NCBI RefSeq assembly: GCF_024172165.1
Contig: NZ_JAMZEB010000002.1
Coordinates: forward strand, 4,733,501-4,797,500
Direction of reading: 5' to 3'
DNA: 64,000 nt
From: Nonomuraea thailandensis
GTDB lineage: Bacteria > Actinomycetota > Actinomycetes > Streptosporangiales > Streptosporangiaceae
Numbering within the stretch: the stretch's first letter is position 1; every line of letters starts with the position of its first letter. The position numbers and the translations under genes were made by a program. Below, piece by piece: positions 26,321 through 36,324 of this stretch. A model generated the notes under the pieces. It searched no databases. It saw only the letters and a list, made by a program, of their open reading frames with translations, and was not told where the DNA came from.

Positions 26321-26949
26321 GCAGCATCGAGATCGCGCTCACGCCCGAGCAGGTGCGCGCCGCGGGCGGCCGGCTGGCCGTCGAAGCGGCCCGCTTCACC
26401 GGGTACGGCTGGATGCGCGGCACCTCGGGCAACATCTCGGAGGTGGTCTCCCGCGAGCCGCTCCGGCTGGCCGTCACCGCCAGCGGCCTGGACAAGGGCG
26501 AGCTGCTGGCCACCGACGTGGCCGTGGTCGGCCCGCGCGGGGAGGCCGTCGCCGTGGCGGGGGTCGAGCCGCTCAGGCCGTCGGCCGAGGCCGGGCTGCA
26601 CGCCCGCGTGGCGGCGCTGACCGGCGCGGACGCGATCGTGCACGTGCACGCGCTCAACGCGGTCGTGGCCGGTCGGCGCTGGCCGGGCGGGGTGCTGCTG
26701 CGGGACGTGGAGACGCTCAAGGGCATCGGCCGCCTGGCCCACGACGACGAGGTCGTCATCCCGGTGATCCGCAACAGCCAGGACATGGAGGAGCTGGGCG
26801 ACCGGTTCGAGGCGGCCCACGACCCGCGCACGCCCGCCGTCATCGTGGCCGACCACGGCCTGTACGCCTGGGGCACCGACCTCAAGCACGCCCGGCACGT
26901 CACCGAGTGCGTGGAGTGGCTGCTGGCGTACGCGCTGGCCACCGCCTGA
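26317..26949 (+). CDS. mtnB: Methylthioribulose-1-phosphate dehydratase
   Basis: 210-aa class II aldolase-fold zinc enzyme that dehydrates methylthioribulose-1-phosphate. GTSGNIS binds the phosphate; His109 and His111 (VHVH) are zinc ligands; a third His lies nearby, and the DHGLYAWG end is typical. Last gene of the plus-strand salvage operon. It ends 19 bases from the stop of the convergent minus-strand operon. Confidence 0.93.
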   Translation: MSSIEIALTPEQVRAAGGRLAVEAARFTGYGWMRGTSGNISEVVSREPLRLAVTASGLDKGELLATDVAVVGPRGEAVAVAGVEPLRPSAEAGLHARVAALTGADAIVHVHALNAVVAGRRWPGGVLLRDVETLKGIGRLAHDDEVVIPVIRNSQDMEELGDRFEAAHDPRTPAVIVADHGLYAWGTDLKHARHVTECVEWLLAYALATA

Positions 26950-26955
26950 CGTCGC

Positions 26956-26988
26956 GCCGGGAGGGGGCCTACTCGTCCTCCTCCCGGC
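26956..26988. terminator. Hairpin between convergent salvage operons
   Basis: GCCGGGAGG (26956-26964) pairs with CCTCCCGGC (26980-26988) around a 15-base loop. It lies between mtnB and the end of the minus-strand operon and overlaps the last codons of the 47-aa gene. No T-run follows, so termination strength is uncertain. Confidence 0.4.
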
Positions 26989-27112
26989 TGTCGCGCTCCT
27001 GCCTCAGCTCTTCGGCCAGGCCCTTCGCCCAGGCGAGGCGTTCCTCCTCCGGCAGGTCGAAGTAGCCCTCCGGCAGCGCGGCCTGGATCTTACGCCTCCT
27101 CGAGAAAGCCAC
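26969..27112 (-). CDS. 47-aa charged protein at the end of the toxin-like module
   Basis: Small gene with GTG start at 27112 and TAG stop at 26969-26971. The product is rich in Glu/Arg (EGYFDLPEEERLAWAKGLAEE in the middle) and predicted helical. It overlaps the toxin-like gene by 23 bases and has a GGAGG-like ribosome site within it. In a polymorphic toxin module the gene directly after the toxin is usually the immunity gene; this one is short for that role, so it may be a partial immunity protein, a chaperone or a helper. Codon use fits the neighbourhood. Confidence 0.5.
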   Translation of the reverse strand: MAFSRRRKIQAALPEGYFDLPEEERLAWAKGLAEELRQERDSREEDE

Positions 27113-27560
27113 CGGCGCCTCCTGTCCCGATGTAGTCGCGGGTCTTCACATCGTAGATGGCGATCTGGTCGCTCTCCCTGGCCAGCTTGATCGCCGTCTT
27201 CCTGCGGGGGATGTTCATCGACGGTTCGAGCCACACCTTCCCGTCCTCGATCCAGCAGCCGAGGTAGATGTTCCCGCGGTTCTCGAAGACGTCCCTGTTG
27301 TCGCGGAGGTAACGGTCGATGGCGCGGGCCGCGACGTCCGGATCGTCCAGGATGCTCTCCGGGAATTGGGCCGTACGCCCGGTCGTGGCCACCATGTATC
27401 CCCTGGCGGGAGGCCGGCCGGTGGCCGGGGACCAGGAGAAGCCGCCGCTGCGCCGGGCGTCCCTGACCAGGCTGCCGAGCGGGACGGGCTTGGCGCCGCG
27501 GAAGAACCTGGCGGCCCGGCGGGCGATGAACCCGGCCGCCCCCGCGGGCACCCTACGCAA
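27090..27560 (-). CDS. Candidate polymorphic toxin C-terminal domain, separate gene
   Basis: 156-aa protein of unknown family, starting at TTG 27560 within the end of the channel-domain gene. After a basic, Arg/Ala-rich first 40 residues comes a compact domain (GYMVATTGRTAQFPES, RAIDRYLRDNRDVFENRG, IYLGCWIEDGKVWLEPS) that ends with DQIAIYDVKTRDYIGTGG. Position and architecture suit a secreted effector released from a CpnT-like carrier, here encoded as its own frame. No catalytic motif could be assigned. Confidence 0.55.
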   Translation of the reverse strand: MRRVPAGAAGFIARRAARFFRGAKPVPLGSLVRDARRSGGFSWSPATGRPPARGYMVATTGRTAQFPESILDDPDVAARAIDRYLRDNRDVFENRGNIYLGCWIEDGKVWLEPSMNIPRRKTAIKLARESDQIAIYDVKTRDYIGTGGAGGFLEEA

Positions 27561-28044
27561 CCAGCACCCGCGCCGCCTGGTTCATCGACAGGTTCACCAG
27601 CGCCCCGGTGAGCTGCTTGAGCGCCGGGATCGCCAGCAGCGAGCCGCCCGACGTGGCCGGCGCCGCCACGACCGCGAGCCGCATCCTGACCAGCAGCGCG
27701 GCGAGCTGCACGAACAGCACGATCTTCAGCGCGAGCACGAGTGCGGCGCAGACCACCAGGCAGACGCCGACGACCTGCGCGCCGGTCACGCCTTCCGCGA
27801 TGGCCGTGCGCGGAGCCTCGTCCCCCCTCCAGGTGGTCAGGAACGCCGCCACGGCCTCTCCCGCGTTGCCGCGCCGCACGGCCTCGGCGACGAGGTCGGC
27901 CTGCCCGGTGATGCCGGCGAGCCGGCCGCCGAACCCGGCCCAGGCGGTGGCCAGCCGGTGCAGCGACTCCTCGTCCACCTCCGGCCAGAGGTAGCCGAGC
28001 TCGTTGAGCAGGGCGGACAGCGGTGCGGGCAGGCTCAGGCCCAT
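27553..28044 (-). CDS. WXG/CpnT N-terminal-like channel domain protein
   Basis: 163-aa protein. The first 90 residues contain a WPEVDEESLHRLATAW helix as in the N-terminal domain of outer-membrane channel proteins CpnT and related polymorphic toxins. One long hydrophobic stretch (VVGVCLVVCAALVLALKIVLF, here summarised) follows at about residue 95-120, then another weakly hydrophobic helix. It overlaps the WXG-like gene by 10 bases and the toxin-like gene by 8, as if a normally fused carrier-toxin had been split. Confidence 0.6.
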   Translation of the reverse strand: MGLSLPAPLSALLNELGYLWPEVDEESLHRLATAWAGFGGRLAGITGQADLVAEAVRRGNAGEAVAAFLTTWRGDEAPRTAIAEGVTGAQVVGVCLVVCAALVLALKIVLFVQLAALLVRMRLAVVAAPATSGGSLLAIPALKQLTGALVNLSMNQAARVLVA

Positions 28045-28379
28045 GTCGCGCCCGCCTTGCTCGCGGCGGCGGTTTCCAGGTCGGCGCCCCGGTAGGCCTC
28101 CAGGTCGGCGCCCCGGTAGGTGGCCGCCATGGAGGTGAGCCCCTCGCCGTACCCGCCCAGTGCGGTGACCGCGGCGGCGATCGAGCCGGCCGCGATCTCC
28201 TGGATCGTCCGGTACGAGACGGCGATCATGGCGCTGATGTCGTCGTCCTGCGGGATCGTCCCGTCGGCGGACACCGCGGCGAGCAGGTCGTCGAGCGCTC
28301 CGCTCACGTCCGAGGCGACGCCGCCGAGGTCCGTTCCCGCGTTGTGCAGCACGGTCGTGCGGACTTCGTATCCGGTCAT
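28035..28379 (-). CDS. WXG100-like secreted helical protein
   Basis: 114-aa all-helical protein with the size and pattern of WXG100/ESX substrates (N-terminal VRTTVLHNAGTDLGGVASDVSGAL, central Gly turn, second helix). No classic W-x-G is present; the YGEGL segment may serve. Near the C-terminus an 8-residue unit, YRGADLEA, occurs twice through a 24-bp DNA duplication (28077-28120). Coupled to the YbaB-like gene by ATGA. Confidence 0.65.
   Translation of the reverse strand: MTGYEVRTTVLHNAGTDLGGVASDVSGALDDLLAAVSADGTIPQDDDISAMIAVSYRTIQEIAAGSIAAAVTALGGYGEGLTSMAATYRGADLEAYRGADLETAAASKAGATWA
28077..28120. repeat. 24-bp tandem duplication in the WXG-like gene
   Basis: The 20-base string CAGGTCGGCGCCCCGGTAGG occurs at 28077 and again at 28101, a 24-base period that adds eight residues in frame. 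Confidence 0.9.
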
Positions 28380-28825
28380 CGGTCGATCCGCCTTTCGAGT
28401 TGCCGGAGCAGGTCGGTGATGGTGTCGGCGAAGAGGCCGAACCGGTCGGCGGAGAAGTCCTGGAGCTCGCCCAGCTGCGCCGAGAGCGCGGCCAGGTCGG
28501 GGCCCGCCGATCCGGCCCGCGCCTCGCCGGCCGCGCCCTCGATCGCCTCGTTCACCGCGCCCTCGATCGCCTCGTTCACCGTGCGCACGATCAGCCCGGC
28601 CAGCTCGGCCGACTCCAGCCGCCCGGCCCGGGGGTTCAGGTCGAGTGAGCGCAGGCGCACACCGTCGGCCGACAGGACGGCGGTCGCGCGGATCAGGCCG
28701 CCCCGCTCCTCGGCCTCGTACTCGGCCGTGGCGGGGGCGCGAGGTGCGGTCCCGGCCGCGTCGACGGCGCGCCTGGCCGCCTCGATGAGGCGGTCGAAGT
28801 CCGCCGCGCCGAGGGGGCCGCTCAT
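28376..28825 (-). CDS. YbaB/EbfC-family protein of a WXG module
   Basis: 149-aa protein of the YbaB/EbfC DNA-binding family in the form that accompanies ESX/WXG100 loci: the central segment GLIRATAVLSADGVRLRSLDLNP, then a helical tail with an in-frame 24-bp duplication (VNEAIEGA twice). The ATG at 28825 overlaps the mtnK stop, so the secretion/toxin module is translationally attached to the methylthioribose operon. Confidence 0.75.
   Translation of the reverse strand: MSGPLGAADFDRLIEAARRAVDAAGTAPRAPATAEYEAEERGGLIRATAVLSADGVRLRSLDLNPRAGRLESAELAGLIVRTVNEAIEGAVNEAIEGAAGEARAGSAGPDLAALSAQLGELQDFSADRFGLFADTITDLLRQLERRIDR
28532..28579. repeat. 24-bp tandem duplication in the YbaB-like gene
   Basis: Two perfect 24-base copies starting at 28532 and 28556 encode VNEAIEGA twice. 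The same period as the duplication in the next gene is notable. Confidence 0.9.
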
Positions 28826-29997
28826 CGGCTCGTCTCCGCCAGCACCTGCCCCACCCGCTCGAACAGCGGTTTCGGCTCGCCCCGCGGCCCCGGCGCGGTC
28901 AGCAGCAGCCGGGCCCCGGCCAGCACGGACCGGACGGCGCGCACGCGCAGGTCCTCGGGCAGGGACTCGATGTCGCTGACCGCGGAGAAGCCGATGACGC
29001 GCCGGGCCGCCTTGGCCGCGGCGAACGGCACGGCATCGGCGTACACCTGGGCCAGCCAGGAGTCGAGGCCGATGATCCGCGGGTCGGCCCGGCCCGGCCA
29101 CAACCGCGTGAACTCCTCGGCGAACCCCCGCCAGGTCTCCTCCGCCTGGGCCAGTACCCACGCGGCATGCGCGTCGTCGCCCAGGACGACGGCGCGGGCG
29201 GCGGCCAGCGCGTAGTTGCCCCACAGCGCCCCCAGGTCGAAGCCGACCGGGCCGTAGAAGGCGAACTCGACGTCGAACGCCCGCGCGGAACCGTCGCGGA
29301 CGAGCACCGAGCCGGTGTGCAGGTCACCGTGGATCAGCGCCTCCGCGTGGGTCAGGAACGCGAGCTTGGCCGCGCCGATGGCGGCCCGCACGTCCGGGTC
29401 GTTCGCGTACGCCGCCACGTCCGCCACGTTGGCGGGCAGGATCCGGTTGTGCTCGTGGGTGATGTACGGCTCGGTGAAGACCAGGTCCTCGGTGATCTCG
29501 CACAGCTCGGGGTTGGTTGCGGTGGTCAGCGCCGCCTTGTGCCCCTTGGCGCCGAGGCCGAACACCGAGGTGCCGAACGCGACCCTGGCGACGTAGCGCC
29601 CGAGTGCGGCGGCCACTCCTTCGTGGCGCAGCCCCTCGTTGAGCGCCCCGCGCCAGACCCGGTGGTCCGACAGGTCCTCGATGGCGATGACGTGCCGGTC
29701 GGGGTCGGCGTCGTAGATCTCCGGCACCAGGCCGGGCGCCACCCGGTTGTGCACGCGCAGCGCCCGCCCCTCGATGCCGTTGCGTTCAGGGGTGATGGGC
29801 CAGGTGGGATCCACGCGGACGTACGGGAGCGCCTGCTTGAGCACCAGCCCGCCACGCTCGGCCACGGCCACGAACACCAGGTTGAGGTTGCCGTCGCCCA
29901 CTTCGCGCACCTGCGACACCGCGCCGAAGCTGGCCAGCGCGGGCCGCGTGGCGACGTAGCCGGCGACGGTCTCGACGGTGAGGAGCTCGTAGCTCAC
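28822..29997 (-). CDS. mtnK: S-methyl-5-thioribose kinase
   Basis: 391-aa kinase that phosphorylates methylthioribose at C1, feeding MtnA. Start is GTG 29997, overlapping the permease stop by four bases; N-terminal segment VGDGNLNLVFVA is the nucleotide-binding loop typical of MtnK, IHGDLHTGSVLV the catalytic loop and DVEFAFYGPVGFDLG the metal-binding motif. Length is close to the family's 390-400. Its 3' end overlaps a YbaB-like gene. With the ribose-type importer it forms a unit for external methylthioribose. Confidence 0.94.
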   Translation of the reverse strand: MSYELLTVETVAGYVATRPALASFGAVSQVREVGDGNLNLVFVAVAERGGLVLKQALPYVRVDPTWPITPERNGIEGRALRVHNRVAPGLVPEIYDADPDRHVIAIEDLSDHRVWRGALNEGLRHEGVAAALGRYVARVAFGTSVFGLGAKGHKAALTTATNPELCEITEDLVFTEPYITHEHNRILPANVADVAAYANDPDVRAAIGAAKLAFLTHAEALIHGDLHTGSVLVRDGSARAFDVEFAFYGPVGFDLGALWGNYALAAARAVVLGDDAHAAWVLAQAEETWRGFAEEFTRLWPGRADPRIIGLDSWLAQVYADAVPFAAAKAARRVIGFSAVSDIESLPEDLRVRAVRSVLAGARLLLTAPGPRGEPKPLFERVGQVLAETSR

Positions 29998-31015
29998 CTG
30001 ATCCTCCTGAGCGTGTAACTGGTCACCAGCGCGCCGGCCAGCAGCGCGCCCTGGACGAAGGTCTGGGCGTAGTAGGGGGCGTTCAGCATGGTCAGCCCGT
30101 TGATCACGACGCCGATGAAGAGCGCGCCCACCACGGTCCCGAGCGCGTTGGGCCGGTTGGCGCCGAGCACCGCGAAGCCGATCAGCGCCGCCGCCACCGA
30201 CTGCAGCAGGTACGGGTCCCCCGCGCCCACGTCGCCCCGGCCGAGCCTGGCCGACAGCAGGATCCCGGCCACGGCCGCGCACACACCGGACACGGCGTAG
30301 GCCAGCGCGCGGTATCGGGCGACCCGGATGCCCGCCAGGCGGGCGGCCTCGGGGTTGCCGCCGATCGCGTACAGGGCCCGGCCCCAGCGGGTGTGGTTGA
30401 GCAGGACGTACACGGCGGCGGCGAGCACCGCGAACACCACCACGGGGACCGGCACCGACACGATCGTGCCGCCGCCCAGCCAGGCGAACCCCTCGGTGTA
30501 GCGTCCCGGCGCGGGCGCGCCGTCCACCGTCATGCCGGGGGCGACCGACTGGCCGCCGGTCACGATCAGCGCCAGCCCCTGGAAGAGGAAGAGCGTGCCC
30601 AGTGTGGCCACCAGGTCGGGGACCTTCGCGACCACGGTGAGCAGCACGTTGACGGCCGCCACGAGCAGGCCGGTGAGCAGGCCCGCGACGATGGCGGTGC
30701 CGCCCGTGAGGTTGAACCTGACCATGGTCAGCGCGGTCACCATGACGACGGCGCCGACGCAGGCGCCCGCCGACAGGTCGAAGCCGCCGGTCGTCATGGA
30801 GACGGTGACGCCGACCGCGACGATCCCGACCACGGCGACGGACTGCAGGACGATCAGGGCGTTGGGGAAGGTGGCGAAGGCCGGGCGGAGCAGGGAGAAC
30901 ACGACGAGCATGACGGCCAGCACGCCCAGCAGCCCGTATCGGTAGGCGACGGCGGCGGCCCAGGAGGCGGCACGCCGGGAGGACGGCGCCGCGGCAGGGC
31001 CCTCGCCGGTGACGG

Positions 31016-31019
<4 letters not shown>
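29994..31019 (-). CDS. ABC permease, RbsC type
   Basis: 341-aa permease of the ribose/autoinducer class (PF02653), with about ten hydrophobic segments. MTTGGFDLSAGACVG and AIGGNPEAARLAGIRV are family signatures. By position it imports a pentose-like compound, most likely methylthioribose. Overlaps the ATPase by four bases and mtnK by four bases. Confidence 0.92.
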
Positions 31020-32703
<1,684 letters not shown>

Positions 32704-32707
<4 letters not shown>

Positions 32708-33780
32708 GACGCCGCCCAGGGCACGCGCGCCACGTCGGGGGTCGTGAGACCCGGGAAGGCCCGCGTGAGCTGCTCGACGCTGGTGATCCCGGCGTCCCGC
32801 AGTCCCTGCTGCGTGATGAGCGATGGCGGGACGGACAACGCGCGATCGACGTTCTCCCCCGCGACGAGCAGGGCGGCGGCGCGTACCGCGACGCGACCGA
32901 CGTTGGCCGGGTCGGTGGCCGAGGTCGCCACCCACGGGCTGCCGGCCTCGGTCATGACGCCGATGTCGGCCGTGGAGATGTCCGCGCCGTAGATCTTGAC
33001 CTTGTCCGCCAGCCCGAGCTCCTTGACGGCCAGCGCGGCGCCCTTGGCGAACTCGTCGTACGGCGCGAAGATCGCCTTGACGCCCGGGTTGGCCTGCAAC
33101 GCGGCCTTGGCCTGGTCAGCCACCGCCGAGGCGGTGGAGCTGTTGACCACTCCGATCTGGGCGACCTGCTTGATGCCGGGGTTGTCCTTCTTGAACTGCT
33201 CCCAGGTCTCGTCGCGCCGGTCCAGCGGGGCGAAGCCGGCGACGTAGACGTAGAGGACCTCGCCGGAGCCGCCGGTGTCGGTCTTCAGCGCGCCCAGCGC
33301 CTGCTCGGCGATCTGGTGGTCGTCCTGGGTCAGGGCCACGGCCTGCGGGGACCCGGGGTCGACGTCGAACGCGACGAGCGGAATCTCGGCCGCCACCGCC
33401 TTCTTGATGGCGGGCTGCACGGTCTGGGCGAATCCGTGGTCCACGATGATCGCGTCGGACTTCGCCGTGACCGCCTGCTCCAGGTTGAGCGCCTGCTTGT
33501 CGTTGTTGCCGTCGCCGCTGGAGACCTCGAGCCGCACGTTGAGCGCCTTGGCCTCGGCCTGCGCGCCGGCCAGCCACTGCTCGAAGTAGTCGCCCGACGA
33601 GAGCTGACGTACCAGGGCGATCCGGACGTTCCCGCCGGCGAACGTCGCGGGCGGGGAGACGGAGGGAGCGGCGGCGGACGCGGACGAGGGCGCCGGGGCG
33701 GAGGGCGTGGCGGGCGCGCCCTGCGAGCAGCCGGCCAGGGCGAGCAGGGCGACGACGCCCAGGAGTGGTGCGGGTTTCAC
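32704..33780 (-). CDS. Ribose-type ABC binding lipoprotein
   Basis: 358-aa periplasmic-binding-protein type I lipoprotein. The GTG at 33780 is preferred: it starts a signal peptide with lipobox LAGC, whereas an upstream ATG at 33810 lies inside the promoter palindrome. A Ser/Ala/Pro linker of about 35 residues tethers the domain. ESx blocks such as SDAIIVDHGFAQTVQPAIKKA and IFAPYDEFAKGAA match RbsB-like proteins. First gene of the minus-strand operon ending with mtnK and the toxin-like module; likely ligand methylthioribose. Confidence 0.88.
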
Positions 33781-33797
33781 ACGGCGGACTATATCCC

Positions 33798-33820
33798 ACA
33801 ATTCATGCATGTATTGTAGG
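33798..33820. promoter_or_regulatory. 20-bp palindrome in the importer/mtnD divergent promoter
   Basis: ACAATTCATGCATGTATTGT (33798-33817) has 10-base arms with a single mismatched pair. Followed by AGG it reads CCTAC...ATGCATG on the minus strand, matching the element at 19003. It sits between the divergent importer gene and mtnD and could control both. Confidence 0.6.
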
Positions 33821-33830
33821 ATTATCGGTC

Positions 33831-34421
33831 ATGACGTACCTGACCGTGTACAGCGACAGCGAACAGCCCGAAACCCTGCTGGAGACCGAGGACGCCGCGG
33901 AGATCGCGGCAGTGCTCAAGGACATCGACGTCGTCCTGCGCCACTGGCAGGTCGTCGAGAGTCTGCCGCAGGACGCGGGCCAGGAGGAGATCCTGGCGGC
34001 CTACAGGGCGGAGATCGACCGCGTCATCGCCGAGGAGGGCTACACCTTCGTCGACGTCGCGAAGCTCCACCCCGACGGCGGCGACGACTGGCCCGAGCGG
34101 GCCGCGGCCGCCCGGCGCAAGTTCCTGGCCGAGCACACCCACGACGACGACGAGGTCCGCTACTTCGTCTCCGGCTCCGGCATCTTCTACCTGCACGTGG
34201 ACCACAAGGTGCACGCGGTGCTGTGCGAGGCCGGCGACCTGCTGAGCGTGCCGAAGAACACCACGCACTGGTTCGACATGGGCACCCGGCCGTCCTTCAC
34301 CGCCATCCGCTTCTTCCACGACGACGACGGCTGGATCGGCGACTTCACCGGCAGCCCCATCGCCGGGCGCATCCCGGACTTCGACACCATCACGGCCACC
34401 CGCGCGGCCGCAACGGGCTGA
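33831..34421 (+). CDS. mtnD: Acireductone dioxygenase
   Basis: 196-aa cupin that converts acireductone to the methionine precursor 4-methylthio-2-oxobutyrate and formate (iron form). Metal ligands His102, His104, Glu108 and His146 have exactly the spacing of the Klebsiella enzyme (His96, His98, Glu102, His140). The ATG at 33831 lies close behind the shared palindrome, so the leader is short. Divergent from the mtnK operon. The transaminase that completes the cycle is not seen in the window. Confidence 0.95.
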   Translation: MTYLTVYSDSEQPETLLETEDAAEIAAVLKDIDVVLRHWQVVESLPQDAGQEEILAAYRAEIDRVIAEEGYTFVDVAKLHPDGGDDWPERAAAARRKFLAEHTHDDDEVRYFVSGSGIFYLHVDHKVHAVLCEAGDLLSVPKNTTHWFDMGTRPSFTAIRFFHDDDGWIGDFTGSPIAGRIPDFDTITATRAAATG

Positions 34422-34507
34422 GCCCGGCCGGCGACTCCCGCCCTCCGGACCACACGTCCCGCCCGGTCGCCCGCCGCTCGATCGCCCGCCGTCCGATCGC
34501 CCGCCCC

Positions 34508-34720
34508 GCTCGCATCGCCCTCGCGGCGCTGTGGCCGATCGTCCTCGGCGTCCCCTCGGGCACGCGAGCGCTCGACCCCGGCTCGGCACTCGTCGCCCGG
34601 GTGCCCGCCGAGATGTTCGGCGTCTCGAACGGGCTCGGGTACGCGGTGCTCAACGCCCGCGACAACCTGGGCGCCGAGCTGTTGCGGGAGCGCGAGCACC
34701 ACGGTGGTGGCGAGCGGGCC
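34508..34720 (+). pseudogene. Collapsed ABC permease gene (SsuC/TauC type)
   Basis: The frame downstream of mtnD reads RIALAALWPIVLGVPSG followed after a gap by AEMFGVSNGLGYAVLNARDNL, two blocks that in nitrate/sulfonate/taurine permeases lie in the same order but much farther apart. The start, most membrane helices and the C-terminus are gone. It is a remnant of another importer at this locus. Confidence 0.6.
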
Positions 34721-34878
34721 GGCCCGAGCGCGCGGGACTCGCCGCGCGGCGTGGCACGGCGCGCATGCAGGCTCGAACGCCATCGAGTGCGGCTGTTCAC
34801 CTTCACCCGTGCGCCTTCGACGGCCGACCAAGGGTGCGGGCGCGTGATCATGTGGCGGTTCGCCCCACTGCCAACATA

Positions 34879-35247
34879 ATGGTGCGGGTGACGGACATCA
34901 GCGGAGCCGAACGAGCGTCGGTCGTCATCAGGGCGACCCGATTCATCCTGATCCTCCAAGCCGCGTTACTCCTGGTGAACCTGGCCTACGTGCTCGTCTA
35001 CACGCCCTCGTTCGCCAACCCTGTGGCCTGGCTGTTCCTCGCGTACAGCGCGGCCCTCCTGATCCTTGCGGCCTGGGTGCTGTGGCGCTGGTCTACTCGC
35101 AGAAGAAGGGTGCGTTGGGTAACGGTCGCCCTCCAGGCGGTCATGCTGGCCTTCAGCAGCAGCTACAGCTGGGTCTGGCTGTGTCTCCCGCTGGTGGTCG
35201 TCGTTGTGCTGCTGCTGCCGGCAGCGGCTCGCTGGTTCGACCGCTGA
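34879..35247 (+). CDS. Small four-helix membrane protein, unknown function
   Basis: 122-aa protein with four predicted membrane segments (around residues 22-42, 48-68, 82-97 and 100-117) and a basic loop WRWSTRRRRVRW between the second and third. No family recognised. The ATG at 34879 has no strong ribosome site, so a slightly different start is possible. Confidence 0.55.
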   Translation: MVRVTDISGAERASVVIRATRFILILQAALLLVNLAYVLVYTPSFANPVAWLFLAYSAALLILAAWVLWRWSTRRRRVRWVTVALQAVMLAFSSSYSWVWLCLPLVVVVVLLLPAAARWFDR

Positions 35248-35459
35248 ACGGGGATGGACGCCACGTCCGTCTCCTCTCGCAGGCTCATCAGGACGCCGCA
35301 CGATCAATCGCAAGCCACGTCGTGTCGCGGTCAGCTGACGTTCCCTCCGCACGGCCGGACGGGGACGATCGCCACGATCGCAGCCAGATCGCCGGCCGAG
35401 GTAGCCCCCGGGCTCGGGCGGCCGGTCAGCTCTTGCGCCGCGATGACAGCGCTTCGTCC

Positions 35460-36110
35460 CTACTGGCTGAGTGACAGCCCGTGCTCGTCGGCGAAGGCCC
35501 GTCGGCACAGGCCGTGGCAGAAGCCGTACAACGCGCCCTGGTGCACCAGGGTGAGGGTCGAATCGTCGAGATCCACGCTCATCCCGCAGATCGGGTCGAT
35601 CAGCGTGCCGTGTGCCGGTTGTGGTGGTGCCGGGCTTCGCGCGGTGTTGTCGCGGTAGGTGCGGGAGACGAGTTCCGTCAGGTCCATGCTGGTCATGGCC
35701 TTGCCGTGGAGGCCGACGCCGCCCTCGGAAATGCCGTCCACCAGGACCGTCGCGTGTGGCCGGCGACGCAGGCGTTCCGGGTCGCGGCCGGCGGCCCGTT
35801 CGGTCTCGCTCAGCGTGCCGGTGACGATGTCCACGGCGTACTCGCACATCTCCTTGCGCCACGACGCCGGGACGGTGACGCGGACCAGGTAGCGGGGCGG
35901 GTCGTCGGGGACGGCCGGCGGCCGCTCGCCGAGCACCCACGTGACGGGTTCGTGCACGAGGACCTGGGTGAGCGTGCGCTGGGCGTCGAGCACCTCGGTG
36001 GCATGGCTGTCGTCCTCGGTCATCAGCGTGTCGATGAGCCGGCGTCCCAGCGACTGTCGTTCTTCTTCGCTCAGTGCTCCCTTGGGCACGAACACCTCGA
36101 TCAGCAGCAT
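35460..36110 (-). CDS. Tautomerase-like protein fused to a YHS domain
   Basis: 216-aa protein. The N-terminus from ATG 36110 (MLLIEVFVPKGALSEEERQ) resembles 4-oxalocrotonate tautomerase-type subunits but has Leu in place of Pro at position 2, so the catalytic proline is not at the N-terminus. A second similar unit follows around residues 70-110 (RYLVRVTVPASW). The C-terminus (about 165-212) is a YHS domain with DPICGMSVD and a later GFCHGLCRRAFA cysteine pair, typical of heavy-metal-binding modules. Function is open. Confidence 0.55.
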   Translation of the reverse strand: MLLIEVFVPKGALSEEERQSLGRRLIDTLMTEDDSHATEVLDAQRTLTQVLVHEPVTWVLGERPPAVPDDPPRYLVRVTVPASWRKEMCEYAVDIVTGTLSETERAAGRDPERLRRRPHATVLVDGISEGGVGLHGKAMTSMDLTELVSRTYRDNTARSPAPPQPAHGTLIDPICGMSVDLDDSTLTLVHQGALYGFCHGLCRRAFADEHGLSLSQ

Positions 36111-36324
36111 CCCGTACTCGGCTCCTTCGGCAGACGTTGTGATGCGCCTCCCACAATGCCCGGGTGGGGTATGCAGGGTCATCCGGCGAGAGGACGATCC
36201 GTTTCCTACTACGAGGGAAGTAGCCGCTCATGGCGCGGCCGCCGAAGGTGGACGGACACCCGGGCGCATCTCCGTTCGGACGATCATCGTCGCGTCAGCG
36301 ACCGCCTTCGCAGTCAGCAGCGTG

